Below are positions 1 to 8,823 of a stretch of DNA of 64,000 bases, piece by piece. The notes under the pieces were generated by a model. It was not told the origin of the DNA. It ran no database searches and saw only the letters and a list, made by a program, of their open reading frames with translations. The stretch comes from JAJDYQ01 sp965214035. GTDB taxonomy: Bacteria; Pseudomonadota; Gammaproteobacteria; JAJDYQ01. How positions within the stretch are numbered: the stretch's first letter is position 1; each line of letters begins with the position of its first letter. Location of the stretch: positions 1,240,001-1,304,000 of the forward strand of contig OZ243932.1 of the NCBI GenBank assembly GCA_965214035.1. The letters run 5' to 3'. The translations under genes and the position numbers were made by a program.

Positions 1-233
1 TCGATAATCTCCGGCATATTCAGACCGATTTTAATCAGCGAGTGTGCCATATTGATAAATGGTCGGCAGTCTTCGTTCTCAGGCGGGGCGTCCATCACAA
101 TATATGATTGCCCACTAATACAGGTGCGCAGATAGCGCCGAAAACTCGCATCGCCAGACAACGGTGTGAGGCTTTCCACCTGATAGCCGGTTTCCCCCAA
201 CCATTGATAAATGGCTTCCGTTCTGTCAGTCAT
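1..233 (-). CDS. amgK: AmgK-like sugar kinase, aminoglycoside-phosphotransferase fold (5' part, runs off the left edge)
   Basis: Only the first 77 codons are present; the ATG is the complement of 231-233. Residues 31-36 read FRRYLR and 46-50 VMDAP, the usual opening of the phosphotransferase annotated as AmgK. That enzyme phosphorylates N-acetylmuramate and N-acetylglucosamine at the anomeric carbon for cell-wall recycling in pseudomonads and relatives. The catalytic loop lies outside the window, so the substrate is inferred from family resemblance only. The gene diverges from the formylglycine-enzyme-like gene, sharing a gap of about 58 bp. In related genomes the next gene downstream is often the nucleotidyltransferase murU, which would lie off the left edge. 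Confidence 0.75.
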   Translation of the reverse strand, partial: MTDRTEAIYQWLGETGYQVESLTPLSGDASFRRYLRTCISGQSYIVMDAPPENEDCRPFINMAHSLIKIGLNMPEII

Positions 234-291
234 ATTGTTTATCGTCTATACTCCCGCACACTTGACAAGAGTAACCCCATAAGGACTTACC

Positions 292-1083
292 ATAAAATTT
301 ATAACCATTCTGGCTGTTTTGTGCTTTCCATCTGTGTTGTCCGCCTCGGACATGGTCACGATCCCGGCAGGCCCTTTCCAGATGGGCTGTTCCGTGAATG
401 ATCCGGATTGCGACAGGGATGAGGGCCCTCCGGGAGGTGTCACGGTTGATGTACCTGAGTTCCAAATCGATATCCATGAAGTTACGGTTGCTGAATATGT
501 CAGTTGCATAGCAGCGGGCAAGTGTACCCGACCTAAGGACCATGCGCGAAACAAGTATTGTAATGTCGGCGAAAGCAGCCGCATGCGACATCCCGCCAAC
601 TGTGTTGACTGGCAGCAGGCCGTTGATTATTGCGAACATGTCGGCAAGCGCCTGCCGACGGAGGCGGAATGGGAAAAAGCCGCCCGCGGAAAAACCACCA
701 GTCGCTATCCCTGGGGGCAAAAGGCCACTTGTGAGCACGCTATTCTTGATGACAAGGTCACTACCGGGTCGGTACCGAATGAAGGCGATGGTTGTGGTGA
801 AGATCGTACCTGGCGTGTCGGCAGCCGGGCACCGAATGACTATGGGCTTTATGATATGAACGGCAATGCAGGTGAATGGACCAGTGTCTGGTATGCCGCA
901 GACGGCTTGACGCAATATGCCGGTGGCAATCTGGAGGGGCCCGATGAAAGCAGGCAGCGGGTCGTGCGCGGCGGTTCATGGGATGAGGATCCTCCGAATC
1001 TGCGTGCTTCTTTCAGAAACGTCAAACCACCCGTCAGCGGACGGTCAATTTACGGTTCCATCGGTTTCCGCTGCGCAAGGTAA
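292..1083 (+). CDS. Secreted formylglycine-generating-enzyme-like (SUMF1/FGE-sulfatase domain) protein
   Basis: The protein has the SUMF1 fold markers in order: IPAGPFQMG near the N-terminus, GKRLPTEAEWEKAARG in the middle, YDMNGNAGEW, and finally RVVRGGSW followed by GFRCAR. The copper-binding cysteine pair of true formylglycine-generating enzymes is not evident, so a sulfatase-activating role is not claimed. Such proteins often act as periplasmic binding or maturation factors. A signal peptide, KFITILAVLCFPSVLSA, is visible, but its first codon is ATA (292-294), with a Shine-Dalgarno-like AAGGA at 281-285 and a TAA just upstream. The first conventional start is TTG at 319, which would remove most of the signal peptide. 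I therefore place the start at 292 as the biologically sensible one, possibly a mutated ATG. The stop lies just before the fusion-helicase gene. Confidence 0.72.
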   Translation: MKFITILAVLCFPSVLSASDMVTIPAGPFQMGCSVNDPDCDRDEGPPGGVTVDVPEFQIDIHEVTVAEYVSCIAAGKCTRPKDHARNKYCNVGESSRMRHPANCVDWQQAVDYCEHVGKRLPTEAEWEKAARGKTTSRYPWGQKATCEHAILDDKVTTGSVPNEGDGCGEDRTWRVGSRAPNDYGLYDMNGNAGEWTSVWYAADGLTQYAGGNLEGPDESRQRVVRGGSWDEDPPNLRASFRNVKPPVSGRSIYGSIGFRCAR

Positions 1084-1099
1084 TGGGGACTGTATCCCT

Positions 1100-1774
1100 G
1101 TGTGGGCAAGACGCATTCTTTCACTGGATCTTGAGGTCAACACCAGAAATCATCGTATCCATGCTTTTGCGGCGGTGCGCTCGGACAGCGATCAGTCCTT
1201 AAAAGTCGAGAAAATCACCCGGCATGATCATCTGACGGATACCCTGACAAAACTGGACGAACTTGCGAGCGGTGCCGAGTTCCTGTTAGGCCATAACCTG
1301 ATCGCCCACGACCTGCCGCACCTGCGCGCCGCCGCGCCTGATCTGCGCTTGCTGGATTTGCCACCACTGGATACCCTGCGTCTAAGCCCCCTGGCCTTCC
1401 CGCACAATCCTTACCACCGTCTGGTAAAACATTACCAGGACGTACAACTGATACGAGACCGACGCAATGATCCGTACCTGGATTCGCAACTTGCCTTGCA
1501 GGTATTTGCGGAGCAGCACCTGGAATTGACCAAACTGATCGGCACCAACCCGGACCTGTTAGCCGTCTGGCACTGGTTGACAACGACAACAGAAAATGAA
1601 GCCGGTTTCGATGCGTTTTTCGCCGAGATACGCCAATCGAAGCGACCCACTGATATGGAAACCGGCGCGGCATTAAACAGGCTGCTGGAGGGAAAGGCCT
1701 GCACCACATACAGCCATGAGATCGCGGCCGACGCCCGCCGGCAACCATGGCCGCTGGCCTATGCGCTGGCCTAG
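1100..1774 (+). CDS. N-terminal exonuclease-like fragment of a RecQ-family fusion helicase, ended by in-frame TAG
   Basis: This 224-residue piece starts at GTG 1100 with GGGGA about 10 bp upstream. It begins with LSLDLEV (a D-x-E exonuclease motif I), followed by GHNLIAHDLPHL (motif II) and a later NDPYLDSQLAL aspartate. This matches the DnaQ-like 3'-5' exonuclease domain found ahead of RecQ in some very long bacterial helicases. The frame ends at TAG 1772-1774 and then continues, in the same frame, directly into the next feature without another stop. The junction reads LAYALA-stop-LSVCGGNSV; one base change (TGG to TAG) would explain it. Unless the stop is read through, the exonuclease piece is made alone. 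Together the two features span 1100-6229, about 1709 residues. Confidence 0.7.
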   Translation: MWARRILSLDLEVNTRNHRIHAFAAVRSDSDQSLKVEKITRHDHLTDTLTKLDELASGAEFLLGHNLIAHDLPHLRAAAPDLRLLDLPPLDTLRLSPLAFPHNPYHRLVKHYQDVQLIRDRRNDPYLDSQLALQVFAEQHLELTKLIGTNPDLLAVWHWLTTTTENEAGFDAFFAEIRQSKRPTDMETGAALNRLLEGKACTTYSHEIAADARRQPWPLAYALA

Positions 1775-1801
1775 TTATCGGTATGTGGCGGCAACTCGGT
1801 C

Positions 1802-4800
1802 ATGCCGCCCTGGGTGCGCCATCAATTTCCTGAAGCAGGACGGCTGGTGCGCCGATTGCGGGATATGGCCTGCACCGATCCGGCCTGTGGCTGGTGCCGG
1901 CAGCGGCATGATGCAAAAAAGGAACTCAATCGCTACTTTGGTTTCAGCGACTTCCGGGCGGAACCGGCAGACACACAGGGAAAACCCATGCAGCAATCCA
2001 TCGTCGAGGCGGCGCTGGCCGGAGAAAATGTGCTGGGCATCCTGCCCACAGGCACCGGCAAATCCCTGTGCTATCAGATCCCGGCCTTGTCTCGCTATGA
2101 CAAGACCGGTGCCCTCACCGTGGTTATCTCGCCTCTGGTGGCGCTGATGGCGGACCAGGTTGCCGGTCTGGAAAAACAGGGGATTGGTTGTAGCGTCGCG
2201 GTCAACGGATTGTTATCTCTGCCTGAGCGCAGCGATGCCCTGGACAAAGTTCGTTTAGGGGATGCCGGTATCCTCATCATTTCGCCGGAGCAGTTGCGCA
2301 ACCGCTCGGTGCGCCGGGCGCTGGCACAGCGGGAGATCGGCGCCTGGGTGCTGGACGAGGCCCACTGCCTGTCAAAGTGGGGCCATGATTTTCGCCCGGA
2401 TTATCGTTACGTGGCACGCTTCATCCGCGAGAAAGCAGGTGAGGAGCCGGTGCCACCGTTGATATGCCTGACTGCCACCGCCAAGCCGGACGTTGTAGCC
2501 GACATAGTGGGACACCTGCAAGACAAACTCAACATCGGGATGAAGGTTTATAACGGTGGGGCGCAGCGTGATAACCTGGAATTTGAAGTGCTGCCAACAA
2601 CAGGGCCGGAGAAGTTTTCCCATATCCACCAGATGGTGAGAGAGTGCCTGGATGAAGAGCCGGGCGGGAGTATTATTTATCGGGCCAAGCGCAAGGACAC
2701 AGAGGAACTTGCCGAATTTTTGCAATTGCGGGATGTCGCTGCGGATTATTTCCACGCAGGTCTGCAACCGGAAAGCAAAAAGGACGTACAGAAGCGTTTC
2801 ATTGATGGCGACTCACGGGTAATCGTGGCTACTAATGCCTTTGGCATGGGTATCGACAAGCCGGACGTGCGCCTCGTCGTGCACGCCGATATCCCCGGCT
2901 CACTGGAGAACTACCTGCAGGAAGCCGGCCGCGCCGGCAGGGATCGGCAACCGGCGCGTTGCGTGCTGTTTTATACACTGGACGACGTAGAACAGCAGTT
3001 CATGTTATCCAGTCGCGGACGACTTAACCGGCGCGAAATTCACAGTATCCTGAGAGCATTGCGCCGCCTGGACCGGAAAAAGCACGGGCAGGGCGAGGTG
3101 GTGGCCACCGCCGGTGAGATTCTGCTGGATGAGGAAGACAAAGTATTCGAGCGGGACTCGGCGACGGACGATACCCGGGTGCGCACTGCCATCGCCTGGT
3201 TGGAAGAGACCAAGCTACTGACCCGTGAAGAGAACCAGGCGCAGGTTTTTCCATCCTCTCTACAGGTAAATTCAATCAAGCAAGCACAAGACAGGCTTGG
3301 CAAAGCGTCTATTCCCGATGACTATCGCAAGCAGTTACTGCGCATCGTGGAAACCCTGATGCAGGCTGAGCCGGATGAAGGCATTTCCACAGACGAGTTA
3401 ATCGGTGTTGCAGACATGAATGCTGAAAGATTGCACGCCGCATTGTACGACCTTGAGAAATTGGGGATCGCCAGCAATGACACCGCGCTGACCGCGTTTG
3501 TGCATGTCGGTGTGGATCGTTCATCAAAAAAACGACTGAACGAAGCGATACAGTTGGAACGTGCATTGATTGAGCGCCTGCGGGCGGCGGCGCCGGATAT
3601 GGGCAAGGGTGATGCCTGGCCGTTGCACTTGCGCCAGCTTAACCAGCAACTCAAGGATGACGGCCATGAGGACGCCTTGCCGGAACGATTGTTGCGTATT
3701 CTACGCAGTCTTGGCGCTGATGGCCGTGGTGAAGACGGCAGTGGCAGTAGCCTCGAAGTGCGCAAACTGGACGCAGAGGCGGTGCGGGTAACACTGGGAC
3801 GTGATTGGTCGGCATTGGAAAAAACAGCCGAACGGCGACGTGCTGCTGCCACATGTTTGTTGGGACATCTGCTTGACAGCCTGCCTGCCGGCCAGCGCGG
3901 CGTCGACCTGCTGGCCGAGACAACACTGGGTAAACTGCTCGAGATCCTCAACGCTGACATCATCTTGAAACAGGAGATGAAAAAACCCGAGAAGCTTATG
4001 GAGCGTGCATTATTATGGCTGCACGAACTGGAAGTGATTCGCCTGAACAAGGGCCTGGCGGTATTCCGTCCGGCCATGACCATCCGCCTGGCGCAAGGGG
4101 ATCAAGGCAAGCGCGGCTTTCGCAACACCGACTTTGCGCCGCTCAAGGACCATTACCTGGGCCAGACCATACAGATCCACATTATGAAAGCCTATGCGCA
4201 GCTTGGGCTGGACGATACGAAAAAAGCGCTGGAGTTGGTGCTGGATTACTTCAAACAGAAGCAGGATGATTTCCTGGATTACTGGCTGCCCGCTACCGGC
4301 AAGGAAATTGCGCGACAGACGACACCGGAATCCTGGCGCAGGATTGTCGAGTGTCTCGATAATCCCGTACAGCAAAATATCGTTGCAGACGACCGAGAAC
4401 AGACCAGCGTACTGGTGCTGGCCGGCCCCGGTTCCGGCAAGACACGGGTGCTGGTGCATCGCATCGCTTACCTGCTGCGGATGCGACGCGAAAATCCGCG
4501 CGGCATTCTGGCATTGGCCTACAACCGACATGCCGCGGTAGAAATTCGCCGACGCCTCACAAACCTGGTCGGTGATGACGCCAGAGGCGTACTGGTGCTT
4601 ACCTGCCACAGTCTGGCAATGCGCCTGGTCGGCGCCAGCTTCAGCGAACGTCCTGATAGCCCCGATAATGATACTTTCGACTCCCTGATGCGAGATGCGA
4701 CGGCCCTGCTGCGTGGTGACGGCCTACCACCGGAGGACGCCGGCGAGCAACGACAACGACTGCTGGCCGGTTTCCGCTGGATTCTGGTGGACGAATACCA

Positions 4801-6229
4801 GGATGTCGGTCAGGAAGAATATGATCTTATTACCGCCCTCACAGGACGCACCCTGACCGATGAAGACGACAAACTGACCCTGTTCGCTGTCGGTGATGAC
4901 GACCAGAATATCTATACCTTCAAAGGTGCATCAGTGGAATATATCCGCCGCTTTGAGAAGGACTACAAGGCAAAGCCAGCCTATCTCACGGATAACTACC
5001 GTTCCACTGCCCACATCATCAGCGCAGCCAACGCACTGATCGAGCCGGCCTCCAACCGGATGAAAACCGGGCATCCAATCAGGATCAATCCGGCACGCGC
5101 CAAACAATCCGATGGCGGCGAGTGGAGCAAAATCGACCCTGTAAGTGAAGGGAAAGTACAGATTCTGCCAGCGGGAGAAAACCTGCTATCTCAGGCTCAG
5201 GCAACTATGCTGGAATTACAACGCCTGTCCAGCCTTACAGAAGACTGGGACTGGTCAAACTGCGCGGTCATCGCCCGGCAATGGAAAGATCTGCACCCGG
5301 TGCGCGGGTACTGTGAGCACGAGGGTATCCCGGTACAGTCAGGCAATGAAGAACTGCCGAATTTCTGGCGTCTGCGGGAAACCCGGCACTGTGTGGGCTG
5401 GCTGAAGCAGAACGACAGAAAAATAATCAAAATATCTGAGCTCAGCACCTGGCTGCATGATCAGCGACAAACCCCTTGGACCGAGCTGCTACAAGAAGCG
5501 GTCACTGCATATCAACAGGAAGCCGGGGGCGCAGAAACGGAAGTACCGGTGATACAGTTCATCGAATGGCTGGCCGAATGGGGCCGGGCCGCACGCCAGC
5601 GCCAGCATGGTCTGCTGCTGCTTACCGCCCACAGCGCCAAAGGACTGGAGTTTGACCACATAGCTGTATTGGATGGGTTCTGGTTGAGCCAGCATGAAGA
5701 CAGAGACGCATCGCGCAGACTGTACTATGTCGCCATGACACGGGCACGGCAGACATTGGCGTTATTACGTTTTGATCATGTCCGTGGCGGTGGAGATCAT
5801 ATTACGCAGGTGCTGGCGGGTTACTCTGCCGTCCTGAGCCGTGAACCCGCCCCATTGCCATCGGCATTTCCCGAACTCCACTACAACTATAAGCAGGCGA
5901 GGCTCAATGAGGTCGATATTGGTTTTGTCGGCCGCTTCCCCGACCACCACCCTGTGCATCGTCATATTGCCGTGCTGCATCCCGGCGATCCACTCAAAGT
6001 CCTCCAAAACAAAAGGGGACGCTGGGAACTATTCGATCAGGCCAATAACAAGATAGGACAGTTCGCCACCAAAACTTTCTCGGTGCCAGAGGGAAAACGA
6101 TGCCTGTCTGCCGCAGTGTTTGCGGTCATCATCCGTACCAGAGAACAATCAGAACCTGAGTATCAGGAACGTATCCGATGCGATACCTGGGAAGTTGTCA
6201 TACCCGAATTGACTTTCAGCCCTGAATGA
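1802..6229 (+). CDS. RecQ-UvrD fusion DNA helicase (C-terminal 1475 residues of the interrupted gene)
   Basis: There are two helicase engines in one chain. The first is RecQ-type: a cysteine cluster (C24, C29, C32), Walker A LPTGTGKS (81-88), DEAHCLSKWGHDFRPDY (about 184), ATNAFGMGIDKPDVR (about 343) and QEAGRAGRDRQPARC. A helical and winged-helix-like middle follows. The second is UvrD/Rep-type superfamily 1: GPGSGKTR (about 874), DEYQDVGQEEYD (about 996), GDDDQNIYTFKGAS (about 1031), TAHSAKGLEFD (about 1277) and YVAMTRAR. The product should unwind DNA 3' to 5' using ATP. ATG 1802 is the first methionine after the amber codon, but it has no convincing ribosome-binding site, so expression alone is uncertain. 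Homologues seem to continue N-terminally into the exonuclease domain, so the gene may be a recent pseudogene. Confidence 0.75.
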   Translation: MPPWVRHQFPEAGRLVRRLRDMACTDPACGWCRQRHDAKKELNRYFGFSDFRAEPADTQGKPMQQSIVEAALAGENVLGILPTGTGKSLCYQIPALSRYDKTGALTVVISPLVALMADQVAGLEKQGIGCSVAVNGLLSLPERSDALDKVRLGDAGILIISPEQLRNRSVRRALAQREIGAWVLDEAHCLSKWGHDFRPDYRYVARFIREKAGEEPVPPLICLTATAKPDVVADIVGHLQDKLNIGMKVYNGGAQRDNLEFEVLPTTGPEKFSHIHQMVRECLDEEPGGSIIYRAKRKDTEELAEFLQLRDVAADYFHAGLQPESKKDVQKRFIDGDSRVIVATNAFGMGIDKPDVRLVVHADIPGSLENYLQEAGRAGRDRQPARCVLFYTLDDVEQQFMLSSRGRLNRREIHSILRALRRLDRKKHGQGEVVATAGEILLDEEDKVFERDSATDDTRVRTAIAWLEETKLLTREENQAQVFPSSLQVNSIKQAQDRLGKASIPDDYRKQLLRIVETLMQAEPDEGISTDELIGVADMNAERLHAALYDLEKLGIASNDTALTAFVHVGVDRSSKKRLNEAIQLERALIERLRAAAPDMGKGDAWPLHLRQLNQQLKDDGHEDALPERLLRILRSLGADGRGEDGSGSSLEVRKLDAEAVRVTLGRDWSALEKTAERRRAAATCLLGHLLDSLPAGQRGVDLLAETTLGKLLEILNADIILKQEMKKPEKLMERALLWLHELEVIRLNKGLAVFRPAMTIRLAQGDQGKRGFRNTDFAPLKDHYLGQTIQIHIMKAYAQLGLDDTKKALELVLDYFKQKQDDFLDYWLPATGKEIARQTTPESWRRIVECLDNPVQQNIVADDREQTSVLVLAGPGSGKTRVLVHRIAYLLRMRRENPRGILALAYNRHAAVEIRRRLTNLVGDDARGVLVLTCHSLAMRLVGASFSERPDSPDNDTFDSLMRDATALLRGDGLPPEDAGEQRQRLLAGFRWILVDEYQDVGQEEYDLITALTGRTLTDEDDKLTLFAVGDDDQNIYTFKGASVEYIRRFEKDYKAKPAYLTDNYRSTAHIISAANALIEPASNRMKTGHPIRINPARAKQSDGGEWSKIDPVSEGKVQILPAGENLLSQAQATMLELQRLSSLTEDWDWSNCAVIARQWKDLHPVRGYCEHEGIPVQSGNEELPNFWRLRETRHCVGWLKQNDRKIIKISELSTWLHDQRQTPWTELLQEAVTAYQQEAGGAETEVPVIQFIEWLAEWGRAARQRQHGLLLLTAHSAKGLEFDHIAVLDGFWLSQHEDRDASRRLYYVAMTRARQTLALLRFDHVRGGGDHITQVLAGYSAVLSREPAPLPSAFPELHYNYKQARLNEVDIGFVGRFPDHHPVHRHIAVLHPGDPLKVLQNKRGRWELFDQANNKIGQFATKTFSVPEGKRCLSAAVFAVIIRTREQSEPEYQERIRCDTWEVVIPELTFSPE

Positions 6230-6378
6230 CATTACTGCACTGCATGATTACACTCCATAGAGTGCGGTATATGTTTAAAGCTATACAATGTCTTCAGGCC
6301 ATCAGGGCGTCGATATGCTATATTTTCGGTACCGGATAGACCGGGTGATGATTTCTGAAAGTACATACGTGGTTGTAT

Positions 6379-7272
6379 ATGAAAGCAGGCTTTAAAAGTC
6401 TTTTTGAGTCAAGCCTTGATTCTCTGCCGCTTATTCAACGAGGCAAGGTGCGTGATATTTATGACATTGACGATCAACATATGCTCATCGTTACTACGGA
6501 TCGTCTGTCCGCTTTTGATGTTGTCCTGCCAACACCTATCAGCGGTAAGGGAGTTATATTAACCACTATTTCAAATTTCTGGTTTGATTTCTTTAAAGAC
6601 ACCATCCAGAATCATTTAAGACATGTCAAATTGTACACGTTTCTACCAAATGACAAGGAAAGAGTAAAAATTAAGGATCGGGCAATCGTCGTCAAAAAAC
6701 TGAAACCCCTGCCAATAGAAGCTGTCGTCAGAGGATATCTGGCCGGGTCCGGCTGGAAAGACTATCAACAGACAAGGGCAGTCAGTGGCATTACATTACC
6801 TGCTGGTCTGCAATTGGCAGACCGGCTGCCCACACCGGTTTATACGCCTTCGACTAAAGCTGGCTCCGGTCAGCGTGATACTGCTATCTCTTTCGACAGT
6901 ACGGTGGAATTGCTTGGCAGAGATCTCGCAGAGCAGGTGCGTAAGGTAAGCCTGAAGATGTATATTACAGCGGCCAAATATGCACTGGAAAGAGGCATTA
7001 TCATCGCCGATACCAAATTCGAGTTTGGCCTGAACGAAAGAAGTGAGCTCGTCTTGATTGATGAAGTATTAACACCCGATTCCTCCAGATTCTGGCAGGC
7101 TGATACCTGGCAGCCAGGCATCAGTCCTCCCAGCTTTGATAAACAGTTTGTACGTGACTATCTCGAAACTCTGGACTGGCATAAAACCTCCCCAGGACCT
7201 GAGTTGCCAGCAGACATCATCGAGCATACCCTGTTGAAATATCAGGAAGCGGAAAGGCGTCTGACAGGGTAA
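6379..7272 (+). CDS. purC: Phosphoribosylaminoimidazole-succinocarboxamide synthase
   Basis: The product joins aspartate to CAIR in an ATP-dependent step of cytoplasmic purine synthesis. Family signatures are QRGKVRDIYDI near the start, TDRLSAFDVVLPTPI, the VVRGYLAGSGWKDYQ block and IDEVLTPDSSRFW near the C-terminus. At 297 residues it belongs to the longer SAICAR synthetase type. I use ATG 6379; a TTG two codons upstream is also open, and neither has a strong ribosome-binding site. It stands alone after the helicase gene and is followed by a small DUF3301-like gene 16 bp downstream, which may be co-transcribed. Confidence 0.93.
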   Translation: MKAGFKSLFESSLDSLPLIQRGKVRDIYDIDDQHMLIVTTDRLSAFDVVLPTPISGKGVILTTISNFWFDFFKDTIQNHLRHVKLYTFLPNDKERVKIKDRAIVVKKLKPLPIEAVVRGYLAGSGWKDYQQTRAVSGITLPAGLQLADRLPTPVYTPSTKAGSGQRDTAISFDSTVELLGRDLAEQVRKVSLKMYITAAKYALERGIIIADTKFEFGLNERSELVLIDEVLTPDSSRFWQADTWQPGISPPSFDKQFVRDYLETLDWHKTSPGPELPADIIEHTLLKYQEAERRLTG

Positions 7273-7288
7273 GGATTCAGGTGATCAT

Positions 7289-7621
7289 ATGAATGGCTTT
7301 CTGCTATTACTCCTGCTAGGTATTATTTTAGGGGCATGGTATGGTAATACCAAAGTCAGGGAATCTGCGATTGAGTATGTCACCAAGGCGTTACAGGATG
7401 CTGGATTACAGTTACTGGATGAATCAATATGCCTGTATAAAGTATGGCCGACGCGAATGGCATCAGGACATATTGGCCTGCTGCGCTTTTATCATTTTGA
7501 ATACACCGCCAGCGGCGTGGATCGACACCAGGGGGTCATCGTCATGGCGGCAGATAATATGGAATACCTGGAATATCAGATCAACGGTCAAGCCATAATG
7601 GCGACAGGTAATAACGTGTAA
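7289..7621 (+). CDS. DUF3301-like small membrane-anchored protein
   Basis: A 110-residue protein with one N-terminal membrane helix (residues 3-18, leucine-rich), then a short soluble domain. The pattern of REA near the helix, an AGLQLLD strand, and a later LRFYHFEYTASG followed by HQGVIVMA resembles DUF3301 proteins of Gammaproteobacteria, whose function is unknown. The helix would leave the soluble part on one face of the inner membrane. It follows purC closely in the same direction, which suggests one transcript but gives no functional clue. Confidence 0.62.
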   Translation: MNGFLLLLLLGIILGAWYGNTKVRESAIEYVTKALQDAGLQLLDESICLYKVWPTRMASGHIGLLRFYHFEYTASGVDRHQGVIVMAADNMEYLEYQINGQAIMATGNNV

Positions 7622-7673
7622 CATTAAAAAATCGATCCATAATATTATACAAAAAGCAATAGACTCTCCAGTT

Positions 7674-8354
7674 GTGACTTTACTTTTTTACAGGTATCCG
7701 GGCTGTCAGGAAAGCCACTTGAGGCGCCGTTACCGGAATCATCTTCTGGGTTCTGATGAAACAATCACTCAGGACATGGTCAATTCTGCCCATCAGGAAG
7801 ATCTGGCTGAATTAGAACGATTCAAGCAGGACTTCGCTGACCTGATGGACAAAGCCATGAAACTGCAACCCAATAGCGAAAGCGATGTTATTCTCAAGCT
7901 GAAAGAAGATACCGATAGGCTGTACGAACAGTGCGCAGGACTGACGGGTGATCCCACTCCCTACAAAAAGGGATTGACCCGATTGATGGAAGTGATCATG
8001 GCGGCAGTGCGGAAAGGTGCGGGTAATGACCCGATTGCACATGATGAACTCCATCAGGAAGAGCTGGCTCGTACACAGCACTATGAGTTGTTAAAGCTGC
8101 CACTAATCTCTCATCTGCTCAGATCAGACTCACCCATTAAAACCGGCGAACTCGCTGCCGTTATACTGGGCGAAGATGTGGGCAATGCCCGCACCATTCT
8201 GGAGCTTTTCGACCCCGAACATATTATTGAGTTGAAAAATCAGGCAGAGGTTCTCCTAAAAGATGAGGCCGGCACGATACAGGGTGCCCCTTTTGCCGGC
8301 AGCATTCTCGATTTACTCAGGCAATATGCAAACGACACTAAAGAAATGATGTAA
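7674..8354 (+). CDS. Uncharacterised helical protein, 226 residues
   Basis: I do not recognise this family. The reading frame opens at GTG 7674 with no clear ribosome-binding site; the first ATG in frame is near 7776, so the start is uncertain. The chain has no signal peptide or membrane segment. It is rich in charged, helix-forming stretches, notably about residues 38-85, and has a conserved-looking ELAAVILGEDVGNARTILE block near residue 160. It ends shortly before the oppositely oriented msrB. The coding assignment rests on length, composition like its neighbours, and absence of a better frame. Confidence 0.5.
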   Translation: MTLLFYRYPGCQESHLRRRYRNHLLGSDETITQDMVNSAHQEDLAELERFKQDFADLMDKAMKLQPNSESDVILKLKEDTDRLYEQCAGLTGDPTPYKKGLTRLMEVIMAAVRKGAGNDPIAHDELHQEELARTQHYELLKLPLISHLLRSDSPIKTGELAAVILGEDVGNARTILELFDPEHIIELKNQAEVLLKDEAGTIQGAPFAGSILDLLRQYANDTKEMM

Positions 8355-8386
8355 GTTATAAACACTATAGCCATATATAAAGGGAG

Positions 8387-8782
8387 CTATTCTTTTTCAA
8401 AAATCAGCGATATCGAGTTTATACAGTAGCGCAGTCCTGTCGGTTGCGGCCCATCGTGAAAAACATGCCCCAGATGAGAGTCGCATGCAGCACATACGAC
8501 TTCGGTGCGCACCATAAACAGGCTTCGATCAGAATGCTCAGCTATCGCTTCGCTGTTCACAGGCTGGTAGTAGCTTGGCCAGCCGGTACCTGAATCAAAC
8601 TTGGCCTCTGAGCTGAATAAAGATTCACCACAGCATACACATTTGTAGGTGCCCACCTCGTGATTATCCCAGTACTTGCCGGTGAAGGGACGTTCCGTAC
8701 CTTTTTGCCGACAAACTTGATACTGCTCGTCGGTTAATTGTTCACGCCATTCTTCATCTGTTTTGTTTACTTTTTGTTTCAT
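8387..8782 (-). CDS. msrB: Peptide-methionine (R)-S-oxide reductase
   Basis: The enzyme reduces the R form of methionine sulfoxide in proteins, repairing oxidative damage. With the start at ATG 8782 (GGGGA five bases upstream) it has 131 residues. The structural zinc is held by C48/C51 and C97/C100, and the catalytic cysteine is C120 in RYCINSISL. FDSGTGWPSYYQP and HLGHVFHDGP are the standard MsrB blocks. An upstream ATG at 8794 is in frame but overlaps the ribosome-binding site. There is no signal peptide, so it acts in the cytoplasm. It lies last in a leftward run behind two Fe(II)/2-oxoglutarate oxygenases. Confidence 0.94.
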   Translation of the reverse strand: MKQKVNKTDEEWREQLTDEQYQVCRQKGTERPFTGKYWDNHEVGTYKCVCCGESLFSSEAKFDSGTGWPSYYQPVNSEAIAEHSDRSLFMVRTEVVCAACDSHLGHVFHDGPQPTGLRYCINSISLIFEKE

Positions 8783-8823
8783 CAGGTTCCCCATCTTTCA
8801 AAGCCACAGGCAGGTAATAATAG

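Noticed and set aside
226..915. A 229-codon minus-strand frame over the FGE-like gene
   Set aside because: The plus strand carries a full SUMF1 motif set; the minus frame has no recognisable motif.
1772..1774. Recoding of TAG as pyrrolysine or another amino acid
   Set aside because: TAG ends cmoB, znuC and djlA in the normal way, and no recoding structure is evident; nonsense mutation is simpler.
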